Assembly: GCA_002723255.1 (NCBI GenBank)
Contig: PBNW01000044.1
Coordinates: forward strand, 1 to 53,907
DNA: 53,907 nt
Source of the DNA: Pelagibacterium sp.
Lineage (GTDB): Bacteria > Pseudomonadota > Alphaproteobacteria > Rhizobiales > Devosiaceae
Reading direction: 5' to 3'
Shown here: piece by piece, positions 9,349 through 17,060 of the stretch
How the letters are laid out: each line of letters begins with the position of its first letter
How positions within the stretch are numbered: position 1 is the stretch's first letter
Notes under the pieces: generated by a model
Seen by the model: the letters and a program-made list of their open reading frames with translations, nothing else
Told to the model about the DNA's origin: nothing
The model's database searches: none
Translations under genes and position numbers: made by a program

Positions 9349-9786
9349 TCAATTCAGGATTTCGGCGACGGCCTCGAGGGCCAGCGTATAGCCTCTTGGG
9401 CCCAGACCGCAAATTACGCCCTTTGCCACTGCAGATACGTAGGAATGATGGCGAAAGGGTTCACGCTGATGAATGTTTGACAGGTGCACCTCGAGGATAG
9501 GCTGGTCCAGCGTGCGCAGGGCATCGTGGATGGCCACCGAGGTGTGGGAATAGGCGGCGGGATTGATGACGATCGCATCGGCCGTCTTGCGGGCCGACTG
9601 TATCCAGTCCACCAGTTCGCCTTCATGGTTGGACTGGCGGAAATCGCAGGCCATGCCGAGCTTTTCGCAGGTATCCCGGCACAGCGCCTCGATATCGGCC
9701 AGCGTATCGCCGCCATAGATCGATTTTTCCCGCGTGCCCAAGAGATTGGGGTTCGGTCCGTTGAGGATCAGTACGCGTTTTGCCAT
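9349..9786 (-). CDS. aroQ: Type II 3-dehydroquinate dehydratase
   Basis: Dehydrates 3-dehydroquinate to 3-dehydroshikimate in aromatic amino-acid biosynthesis. The type II family is recognised by [20 protein letters not shown] (catalytic Tyr24), [20 protein letters not shown], and the [16 protein letters not shown] block containing the active-site His. It is 145 aa from the ATG beginning [10 protein letters not shown]; an upstream in-frame start would add 14 residues unlike the family. It stands 37 bp before accB, a conserved arrangement in alphaproteobacteria. Confidence 0.96.
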   Translation of the reverse strand: MAKRVLILNGPNPNLLGTREKSIYGGDTLADIEALCRDTCEKLGMACDFRQSNHEGELVDWIQSARKTADAIVINPAAYSHTSVAIHDALRTLDQPILEVHLSNIHQREPFRHHSYVSAVAKGVICGLGPRGYTLALEAVAEILN

Positions 9787-9918
9787 ATGCCTTATCGTGT
9801 CGCGTCCGAAGCGCCAAAATGATGGCAAACGCGCCTTTTTAGAGCTTTTTGGGCCAGCATGGCTGGCAATTCAAGCTGGCGTTATACGAAATGCACCGAA
9901 AAGGCAAAGGGAACGTCC

Positions 9919-10275
9919 TTAAGCGGGCTCTGCCTGGATGCGGGCCAGCAGGGCTTCGGCCTCAGGCGGCATTTCCCGGGCGATGCGGCGGTAGATGCGG
10001 CCATCGGGGGTGCGGCGCAACAGATCGAGGTCGCAGAGTTCGCGGCGGAGCAGGACGTAGTCCTCGTAATCGTGCCAGGTGCGCAGCATGGCATTGATTT
10101 CAAGCTCGGAAAGCTGGCCATCGTCGGGCATTTGCGACCAGATGACCCAGAGCGCAAGTTCCTGATCCGCGCGGCGGGAGGGCCAGCGCAGGAGGCGACC
10201 GGTTGCATCGAAACAGCGCGCGGTGCGGGTGATGCGTTTTTCAAGAGCGGGGTCGGGCTGATGCTCGGCCGGCAT
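9919..10275 (-). CDS. Small DUF2087 domain protein
   Basis: A 118-aa cytoplasmic protein whose C-terminal half fits DUF2087: LSELEINAMLRTWHDYEDY followed by LLRRELCDLDLLRRTPDG, a winged-helix-like pattern often found as a C-terminal domain of regulators. The N-terminal part is Arg-rich. No DNA-binding function is shown. The ATG lies 2 bp after the stop of the DsbA-like gene, implying translational coupling. Of the possible starts only this one avoids a long out-of-frame overlap with that gene. Confidence 0.8.
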   Translation of the reverse strand: MPAEHQPDPALEKRITRTARCFDATGRLLRWPSRRADQELALWVIWSQMPDDGQLSELEINAMLRTWHDYEDYVLLRRELCDLDLLRRTPDGRIYRRIAREMPPEAEALLARIQAEPA

Positions 10276-10277
10276 TG

Positions 10278-11150
10278 TCAGCCGTCCTGAGCGCTGTCGG
10301 TGCAAACGGTCGAGCCACACTCCCGCATGGCTTCGATGCGGCGGACCAGATCGGCTTTGGGCAGGGCGCCGGGGATCACTTCGTCGCTGATGATGAAGGT
10401 GGGCGTGCCTGAAATGCCGAGGGCCTGGGCGATGGTATAGGTGCGCTGGAGGGCGTCGGAGATATCGGGGGCGGTCATTTCGAGCTCCAGCGACACGCGG
10501 CTCAGCCCCAGCGATTCGGCGGCGGCAAGGGCGGCCTGGGTGTCGACCTGACCGCGCGCGGAAAACAGCGCTGTGTGGAAATCCTGATAATCGACATCGG
10601 CGCGGCCAACCAGAATGGCGATGCGGGCGGCATCGACCGAGCTTTGCGAGAGGATGGGGAATTCCTTGAGGATGACGCGCAGATTGGGGTCTTCCTCGAC
10701 CAGAGCCATCACATCGGCGACGACCTGGCGGCAATAGCCGCAATTGTAATCGAACATTTCGACAAGGGTGACATCGCCATCGGGATTGCCGAGCACGATG
10801 TTGGCGGGGTCGTTGTAGATTTCGTCTTCCAGGGCCGCAAGCGCGATGCGGGCGCGCTCACTCTCTTCGGCGCGAACCTGGGTTTCCAGTTCGATCGACA
10901 TGCGCTCGAGCAGGCGTGGATTGGCGAGGAGGTAGTCCTCGATGACCGGGCCGATGGTGGCGGTGTCGATCGTCTCGGCGGGTGGTGTCGCCGGCGATTG
11001 GACTGGCTGGTCCGCCGCGGCCTGGGCGAGAAGGGATTCGACCTCGGTCTGGCTCAAGCCGGGCTCGGGACGGGTTGCGATGGAGTAAGCGAGACCCGCG
11101 CCGAGCAGAGCCACGGCAGCAGCAAGGCCGAGATTGATCGCTTTTTGCAT
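10278..11150 (-). CDS. DsbA-family thioredoxin-fold disulfide oxidoreductase
   Basis: A membrane-anchored or secreted thiol oxidoreductase of the DsbA/Com1 type. An N-terminal hydrophobic segment (about residues 5-24) is followed by a helical spacer, then a thioredoxin fold with active site CGYC (Cys137, Cys140) in MFDYNCGYC and the cis-Pro loop SGTPTF. The 290-aa length suits the BdbD-like family with an N-terminal extension. It heads the minus-strand run toward aroQ and acc, and starts 239 bp from the divergent aminotransferase gene. Confidence 0.92.
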   Translation of the reverse strand: MQKAINLGLAAAVALLGAGLAYSIATRPEPGLSQTEVESLLAQAAADQPVQSPATPPAETIDTATIGPVIEDYLLANPRLLERMSIELETQVRAEESERARIALAALEDEIYNDPANIVLGNPDGDVTLVEMFDYNCGYCRQVVADVMALVEEDPNLRVILKEFPILSQSSVDAARIAILVGRADVDYQDFHTALFSARGQVDTQAALAAAESLGLSRVSLELEMTAPDISDALQRTYTIAQALGISGTPTFIISDEVIPGALPKADLVRRIEAMRECGSTVCTDSAQDG

Positions 11151-11250
11151 CAGAAACTCCCTATCGCGTCATGGCGGGTTTACCGTAAGCAGGGTTCGGG
11201 GGCTAGACGCAATGAACCGCGGAAGCGAACAAATGCTCGTGTTGGATCGA

Positions 11251-11309
11251 AATGCTAATAATTGAGCGAAAGTTAGCATTATTTGCTAATTTATCGCGTT
11301 ATGTGATAA
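11251..11309. promoter_or_regulatory. Operator-like inverted repeats between dsbA-like and aminotransferase genes
   Basis: AATGCTAA (11251-11258) and TTAGCATT (11273-11280) form a perfect 8-bp inverted repeat with a 14-bp spacer; a third TGCTAA copy follows at 11284. Next to it TTATCGC and GTGATAA (11291-11297, 11303-11309) form a second, near-perfect repeat. The stretch is AT-rich in an otherwise GC-rich genome. It lies 80-140 bp before the aminotransferase start, so it probably binds its regulator, which is not identified here. Confidence 0.5.
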
Positions 11310-11389
11310 TGATATGCTGGTATAGTATGGATTGACGCAAGCGTGGCGGTTCGGGTGCGGGCTGCCGAAAAGAACAAGCGGACATTGAA

Positions 11390-12532
11390 ATGATGAATGC
11401 CAATTCGATTCGCCCATTTTACGCCCTTGAACTGATGGCGCGCGGGCAGGCGCTGGAAGCGCAGGGGCGGACAGTGTGCCACCTCGAAATCGGGGAGCCG
11501 GGCGGCAAACCGGCCGATCGCGTGCTTGATGCGGTTCGCGACTGTCTGGACCGCCCCATGGGCTACACGGCGGCCAAGGGCATGCCGGCGCTGCGCGAGA
11601 GGCTGAGCCGGTATTATGCCGAGCAGCATGGTGTCGAGGTTTCGCCCGAGCGGATCGTGGTGACCACAGGTTCATCGAGCGGGTTCATCCTGACCTTTCT
11701 GGCAGGATTTGCGCCGGTACAGCGCATAGCGGTGACGCGGCCGGGCTATCCGGCCTATCTCAATATCATCGCCTCTCTCAATCTGGGGAGCGTCGAGATC
11801 CCGGTTTCACCGGCCAATGGATGGCGGCTGACGGCGGCCGATATCGAAGCTGCCTATGAAAAATCGCCGTTCGAGGGGCTGCTTGTGGCGAGTCCGGCCA
11901 ACCCGACCGGGGCAGTGCTGGAGCGAGACGAGCTGGCGGCCATCATCGCGTGTTGCGACCGGCTCGGCGTGCGGTTCATTTCCGACGAGATTTACCATGG
12001 GCTCAATTATGTGGGCGGGGACGCCAGCGCGCTCGAATTTTCCCATGACCATGTGATCGTCAACAGCTTTTCCAAATATTACTGCATGACGGGCTGGCGG
12101 ATCGGCTGGCTGGTGCTGCCCGAAGACATGGTGCGCCGGGCCGAGATGATGGCGCAGAGCCTGTTCATTTCGGCCTCGAGCGCGTCCCAGTGCGCGGCAC
12201 TGGCGGCGATGGAAGCGCGGGACGATTATGATGCCCGGCGCGACCAGTACGCCGGGAGCAGGCAGGTTCTGTCAGAGGGGCTCAAGGCGCTGGGGTTCGG
12301 GCTGGCCGAGCCGTCGGACGGAGCATTTTACGCCTATGTGGATGCGTCGGCCTTTACCAATGACACGATGGATTTCTGCCTGCGCATGCTCGATCAGGCT
12401 GGCGTCGCCGCGACGCCGGGGCAGGATTTCGACAGGACGGACGGGCACAAATATGTGCGGTTTTCCTATGCCGGAACGCCCGAAAGCATCGCCATGGCGC
12501 TCGAGCGAATGGGCAAATTTCTCCAGCCATAG
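11390..12532 (+). CDS. Class I/II PLP-dependent aminotransferase
   Basis: A fold-type I aminotransferase of 380 aa. Visible marks are the N-terminal substrate loop HLEIGEPGGKP, TTGSSSGF at the cofactor phosphate site, ASPANPTGAV with the PLP-contacting Asn, ISDEIYHGL with the Asp that binds the pyridine nitrogen, and NSFSKYYCMTGWRIGW containing the Schiff-base Lys. Substrate cannot be told from sequence; it resembles the aspartate/alanine aminotransferase-like group. Translation may begin at either of two adjacent ATGs. It stands alone, with an operator-like region before it and a strong terminator after it. Confidence 0.93.
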   Translation: MMNANSIRPFYALELMARGQALEAQGRTVCHLEIGEPGGKPADRVLDAVRDCLDRPMGYTAAKGMPALRERLSRYYAEQHGVEVSPERIVVTTGSSSGFILTFLAGFAPVQRIAVTRPGYPAYLNIIASLNLGSVEIPVSPANGWRLTAADIEAAYEKSPFEGLLVASPANPTGAVLERDELAAIIACCDRLGVRFISDEIYHGLNYVGGDASALEFSHDHVIVNSFSKYYCMTGWRIGWLVLPEDMVRRAEMMAQSLFISASSASQCAALAAMEARDDYDARRDQYAGSRQVLSEGLKALGFGLAEPSDGAFYAYVDASAFTNDTMDFCLRMLDQAGVAATPGQDFDRTDGHKYVRFSYAGTPESIAMALERMGKFLQP

Positions 12533-12546
12533 CGGGATATAAAAAA

Positions 12547-12567
12547 GGGCGGCTTTGCCGCCCTTTT
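12547..12567. terminator. Intrinsic terminator between the aminotransferase gene and rne
   Basis: GGGCGGC and GCCGCCC form a perfect 7-bp stem around a TTT loop, followed by TTTT and preceded by AAAAAA. It can therefore work in both directions and separates the convergent aminotransferase and rne genes. Confidence 0.9.
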
Positions 12568-12587
12568 ATAATTTGTGTGGGATCCGT

Positions 12588-15185
12588 TCAGCCCAGGCCG
12601 AGGCGGCGCTGCCACCAACCGGCCTTCTTGGGCTTTTCCTCTGTCGGCTCGCTGGTCGACGAAACGAGAATTTCATCGGGCGGCACGGCCTTGTTCTTGC
12701 GGCTGGCGGCGGGCTCTTCCGTTGCGGGTTCAGGCTCGGCAGCAGGCTCAGGGATGTTGTCCTGCTGGGGCGCTTGGGCGGGCTTTTCGTCGACAGGAGC
12801 CTCGGCCTCGACCTTCTTCTTGCGCGGAGCACGGGGCTTGCGGGCCGGCTTTTCGGGGGCTGGCGCAGGCTCGGCGGCGGGGGCTTCCTCGGCGCCCTCC
12901 ACAGCTTCCTGGGCGACCGAATCCGGCTCGACGGCCTTGGCTTTCGTCGTCCTGCGGGTGCGGCGTTTCTTGGGCTTTTCCTCAGTGGCTTCGGCAACCT
13001 CAGGGACCGGTTCGGTCTGAGGTGCGGCGTCGGGCGCGGGAACGTCCTCGGCCTGAGCGGCTATCGCGGGCTCGCGCTCCTCGACAGCGTTCATGGCGTC
13101 GGCATCACCGAGCGATTCCGTATCCTGATCGGTGCCAACGCCTTCATTGGGGCGCTTGTTGCGGCGCCCGCCACGACGGCCACGACGACGGCGCTTGCGC
13201 GGCTGGTCGTCGTCGTCCTCATTGGTGGCATCGGCGCGCGGCTCGTCCTCGGTATCGCCGGATTCGGCGTCGGGAGTTGCGATGTCGGTGGCCTGGATCG
13301 CGCCGTTTTCCTTGCCGCCACGGCGACGGCGGCGGCGGCGCTTGTTGCGGTTGCCATTGCCTTCGCCGGATGTGTCGTCTTCGGCCTCGACCTCAGCTTC
13401 GGCCTCAACGACTTCTTCTTCCTGGTCTTCGGACTCCTCGTAGTCGTCCATGGAGGCCGCATCAGCGCGGATGTGCTGGACCGGAGCGGCCGCGACAGGC
13501 GCGCGCGCCTCACCGCGTTCGATGTTGAACTGGGAGCCGAGAAGACCGCTTTGGGCGGAAACGGTGATCGAAAGGCCGTATTTGGCTTCGAGCGCGGTCA
13601 GCGTTTCGCGCTTGGTATTGAGAATATAGAGCGCGACTTCGGCGGGCATGTTGACATTGATCGACTGGCCCGGCTTGCGCAGCACATGGTCTTCGATAGC
13701 GCGCATGATCATCAGCGCCAGCGAGGAAACCGAACGGACCAGACCGGTGCCCGCGCAGGTGGGGCAGGTGTGGGTCGAGGATTCGAGAACGCCGAAACGG
13801 ATGCGCTGGCGGCTCATCTCCATCAGGCCGAAATGGCTGATGTGGCCGACCTGGATACGGGCGCGATCGTTCTTGAGGCAGTCCTTGAGCTTTTTTTCAA
13901 CCGAGCGGTTGTTGCGCCGCTCTTCCATGTCGATGAAATCGATGACGATGAGGCCGGCCAGATCGCGCAGGCGCAACTGGCGGGAAATCTCTTCGGCCGC
14001 TTCCAGATTGGTCTGGAGGGCTGTGTCCTCGATATTGTGTTCCTTGGTGGCGCGACCCGAGTTGACGTCGATGGACACCAACGCTTCGGTCGGGTTGATG
14101 ACGATATAGCCGCCCGAGGGCAGGGTCACCTGCGGATGGAACATGGAGTCGAGTTGCGACTCTACATTGAAACGCGAAAAGATCGGCGCATCATCTTTAT
14201 AGACCTGCACATTCTTGGAATGGCTGGGCATGATCATGCGCATGAAATCCTTGGCCTCGCGATATCCGGCCTCGCCCGATACAAGGACTTCGGAGATGTC
14301 CTTGTTGTAAAGGTCGCGGATGGTGCGCTTGATCAGGCTGCCCTCCTCATAAACGAGGCATGGCGCCGAGGACTCGAGCGTCAGCGTGCGTACGTTTTCC
14401 CACAGGCGCATGAGGTATTCGAAATCGCGCTTGACCTCTGCCTTGGTCCGAGAGGCGCCGGCCGTGCGCAGGATGACGCCCATGCCCTGGGGGACTTCGA
14501 GATCGGTGGCGATTTCCTTGAGACGCTTGCGGTCTGCGGCGCTGGTGATCTTGCGCGAAATGCCGCCACCACGGGCCGTATTGGGCATCAGGACCGAATA
14601 GCGGCCGGCCAGCGACAGATAAGTGGTCAGCGCGGCGCCCTTGTTGCCGCGCTCTTCCTTGACGACCTGGACCAGCAGAACCTGGCGGCGTTTGATGACT
14701 TCCTGAATCTTGTAGCGGCGCTGATTGCGGCGAGGACGCTCCTGAAGATCTTCAAGGGCATCGCCTTCGCCGATCTGCTCAACCTTCTTGGTTTCGCGCG
14801 GCGTGTCGAATTCGTCGCCGTTGTCCTCGGTAACGTCATCTTCGCCTTCGGCACTCTCGGCCTCATCATCGATGAGATCGGCCTCTTGCTCGTTGGCTTC
14901 TTCCTCGTCGCGCATGAGCGCTTCGCGGTCGGCGACGGGAATCTGGTAATAGTCGGGGTGAATTTCGGAAAAGGCGAGGAAGCCGTGGCGATTGCCGCCA
15001 TAGTCAACGAAAGCAGCCTGCAAGGAAGGCTCGACCCGCGTCACCTTGGCGAGATAGATATTGCCCCTTAGCTGCCGCCGTTCGGCGGATTCAAAATCGA
15101 ACTCCTCGAGTCTGTTACCAGTGGTAACGACGATCCGTGTTTCTTCCGGGTGGGTGGCATCCACCAGCATTCTTTTTGTGGCCAT
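12588..15185 (-). CDS. rne: Ribonuclease E
   Basis: Single-strand endoribonuclease at the core of RNA decay and rRNA/tRNA processing. The N-terminal half has the S1 domain (from residue 35), interrupted by a long acidic insertion (about 90-130) as in other alphaproteobacteria. Catalytic segments are VSIDVNSGR and VIDFIDMEERRNN, and the Zn-link is CPTCAGTG. The C-terminal third is disordered, with Arg-rich RNA-binding stretches alternating with Glu/Ala/Pro-rich parts, and ends in WWQRRLGLG; this region would scaffold the degradosome. At 865 aa it is complete. A G+C-rich hairpin lies directly before the start, and the long leader fits autoregulation. Confidence 0.96.
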   Translation of the reverse strand: MATKRMLVDATHPEETRIVVTTGNRLEEFDFESAERRQLRGNIYLAKVTRVEPSLQAAFVDYGGNRHGFLAFSEIHPDYYQIPVADREALMRDEEEANEQEADLIDDEAESAEGEDDVTEDNGDEFDTPRETKKVEQIGEGDALEDLQERPRRNQRRYKIQEVIKRRQVLLVQVVKEERGNKGAALTTYLSLAGRYSVLMPNTARGGGISRKITSAADRKRLKEIATDLEVPQGMGVILRTAGASRTKAEVKRDFEYLMRLWENVRTLTLESSAPCLVYEEGSLIKRTIRDLYNKDISEVLVSGEAGYREAKDFMRMIMPSHSKNVQVYKDDAPIFSRFNVESQLDSMFHPQVTLPSGGYIVINPTEALVSIDVNSGRATKEHNIEDTALQTNLEAAEEISRQLRLRDLAGLIVIDFIDMEERRNNRSVEKKLKDCLKNDRARIQVGHISHFGLMEMSRQRIRFGVLESSTHTCPTCAGTGLVRSVSSLALMIMRAIEDHVLRKPGQSINVNMPAEVALYILNTKRETLTALEAKYGLSITVSAQSGLLGSQFNIERGEARAPVAAAPVQHIRADAASMDDYEESEDQEEEVVEAEAEVEAEDDTSGEGNGNRNKRRRRRRRGGKENGAIQATDIATPDAESGDTEDEPRADATNEDDDDQPRKRRRRGRRGGRRNKRPNEGVGTDQDTESLGDADAMNAVEEREPAIAAQAEDVPAPDAAPQTEPVPEVAEATEEKPKKRRTRRTTKAKAVEPDSVAQEAVEGAEEAPAAEPAPAPEKPARKPRAPRKKKVEAEAPVDEKPAQAPQQDNIPEPAAEPEPATEEPAASRKNKAVPPDEILVSSTSEPTEEKPKKAGWWQRRLGLG

Positions 15186-15711
15186 AAACTAAAACTCCGC
15201 GCGCTCGCGCGCCGGGCCCGGACCGTTCTTGTGACGGGCGGCCAGCGCCATGCGAGGCGTATGACAGTATTGTGAAAACGCCAGAGGCGTCGTTGGGAAG
15301 GGTAGGGGTCAAGGAATGGGGCAGCGGGCTGTGGCGCGCCGGAACATCGATCGTGCCGATTGCCAGAGTTAAACCCATTCGACCTCGTCCTTAGAGGCTC
15401 GGCCACATCGGCCTTGCCAGTCGGAACGCCTCAAAACCGGCGAATCCGATATTCGTGTCTCGGTGCAAGTCGCGCGTCACACGTCCGGTATGTCGGGGCC
15501 GGCAAATACACCGGCGGCGATAACGGGCCTGGGCGCAGACTCTATGGAGCACCGCATTACAGTCCTTACGAGTGTTCCCGGAAATTGGCAATAGCCAATG
15601 GCCCTGACGCTCGATTGATGGGATGTGGCGCTTGTGAACGTGAAGTACAAGCCGGGGCTTGCCTATTTCCGCCCAAGAATCGCATAAGGTGCGCGCGAAC
15701 TGGAGTTTTCG
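15186..15711. other. 526-bp divergent region between rne and the amidase gene
   Basis: No convincing protein gene is seen. Next to the rne start a G+C palindrome (GCGCGCTCGCGCGC, about 15200) would fold in the rne leader RNA, and a second short hairpin TTGGCAATAGCCAA lies near 15585-15598. RNase E genes often have long leaders by which the enzyme controls its own message, so most of this stretch is probably rne 5' UTR. The amidase end has a clear ribosome site (CTGGAG, 7 nt before its ATG). Confidence 0.5.
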
Positions 15712-16992
15712 ATGATCGTCCCGGCTGTGCGTGCAAAGCTCATTTTTTTCCTACTGGCGTTTGCCGTTTTCAATGGCCCGGCCGGTCTGGCGCAGGACAA
15801 TTCCGCGCCAGTGCCTGCCGCGGAAGCGGCTGAAACCGATGCCGGGCCAGCGGCTCCTGCGCTGCTCGACTCGCGCGTCACGGCAACGCAGGATCGCGCG
15901 CGGCTGGTGTTGGATCTGACGACGCCGACCGAATTTGCCGTTTATACGGCAGCCGATCCGATGCGCGTTGTTGTTGAGTTGCGCGGCCAGGCGGGGGAGA
16001 GCGGTCAGGACAATCAGCCGGCCGGAGATGGCCTTGTTAGTGCCTACAGCGTCGAGGCACCGGGTGACGAGCGGGTGCGGGTAACGCTTTCGCTTGCCGG
16101 GCCGGCACAGGTGCAGCAGTCTTATATTCTCGACGCTTTCGAAGACCAGCCGGCGCGGCTGGTGATTGATCTGGTTCCCGATACGGCCGAAAATTTCGCG
16201 GCCAATATCAGAGGTGCCGAACCGGAGGTCGAGCAGGCCGAGCAGCAAACGCCACCCGCCGAACTCGACGGCGCGCAAACCGCGCCGGGTGAAACCGCGA
16301 CGGCAGTCGACAGCGTGCGGCCTCTCGTCATCATCGATCCCGGCCATGGCGGCGTCGATGGCGGCGCACGAGCGACCAACGGGCTCGAGGAAAAGACAAT
16401 CGTTCTGGCCTTTGCGCTCAAGCTGCAAAATCTGCTGGTCGAAACCGGGCGGTTCGATGTGGCGCTGACGCGGGACACAGATACGTTTCTGACGCTTTCA
16501 GAACGCGTTGCGCTGGCGCGGCAGAATCAGGCGGATCTGTTTATTTCGCTGCATGCGGACTCCTTCGATCAGCAGGATGTGCGCGGTGCGTCGATCTATA
16601 CGCGCGGCGATCTGGCGACAACCGATCTGGACCGCGTGCTGGCCGAAAATGAAAACCGGGTCGATCTGATAGCGGGGTTTTCGCCACCCGAAGACGAAGG
16701 CGCCATCGACGTGCTCGTCGATTTTCTGGCGCGCGAGACGCGGCGGCAGTCCTATCTGGCCGTGCAGGCGCTGATCGAGCAGCTTGAGCCATCGGTCCAG
16801 TTGCGGCGTTTCCCGCTGCGGCAGGCGGACTTTTTCGTCCTCAATTCGCCCGACATTCCCTCGGTGCTGATCGAGCTGGGTTTTCTCTCCAATTCCGATG
16901 ATACGGCCAACCTGACGACCGATGCATGGCTCGACCGCGTGGCGGCGGCGCTGGCGCGTGGCGTCGCGGTTTATTTCGATGGTCAATTCTAG
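15712..16992 (+). CDS. Periplasmic N-acetylmuramoyl-L-alanine amidase (AMIN + Amidase_3)
   Basis: Cleaves the amide between N-acetylmuramic acid and the peptide stem during daughter-cell separation. Signal peptide: residues 1-27 (KLIFFLLAFAVF core). An AMIN domain for localisation spans about 50-155, then a Pro/Glu/Gln linker, then the zinc amidase: IIDPGHGGVDGGA (His212), Glu227 region, LFISLHADS, and catalytic Glu in VLIELGFLSN. At 426 aa it is typical of AmiC-type proteins. It is divergent from rne and would normally be followed directly by mrcA; here a sensor kinase gene lies between. Confidence 0.94.
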   Translation: MIVPAVRAKLIFFLLAFAVFNGPAGLAQDNSAPVPAAEAAETDAGPAAPALLDSRVTATQDRARLVLDLTTPTEFAVYTAADPMRVVVELRGQAGESGQDNQPAGDGLVSAYSVEAPGDERVRVTLSLAGPAQVQQSYILDAFEDQPARLVIDLVPDTAENFAANIRGAEPEVEQAEQQTPPAELDGAQTAPGETATAVDSVRPLVIIDPGHGGVDGGARATNGLEEKTIVLAFALKLQNLLVETGRFDVALTRDTDTFLTLSERVALARQNQADLFISLHADSFDQQDVRGASIYTRGDLATTDLDRVLAENENRVDLIAGFSPPEDEGAIDVLVDFLARETRRQSYLAVQALIEQLEPSVQLRRFPLRQADFFVLNSPDIPSVLIELGFLSNSDDTANLTTDAWLDRVAAALARGVAVYFDGQF

Positions 16993-17060
16993 ACGCCCGT
17001 CGCATTGATTCGGGCAAGAATGCGCGCTAACGCTGCGCGACCCTTCAGGAATTCGCCAAG

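Noticed and set aside
12555-15071. 838-residue open frame antisense to rne
   Set aside because: Same cause; the rne frame is fully conserved and complete, and this frame has only low-complexity sequence.
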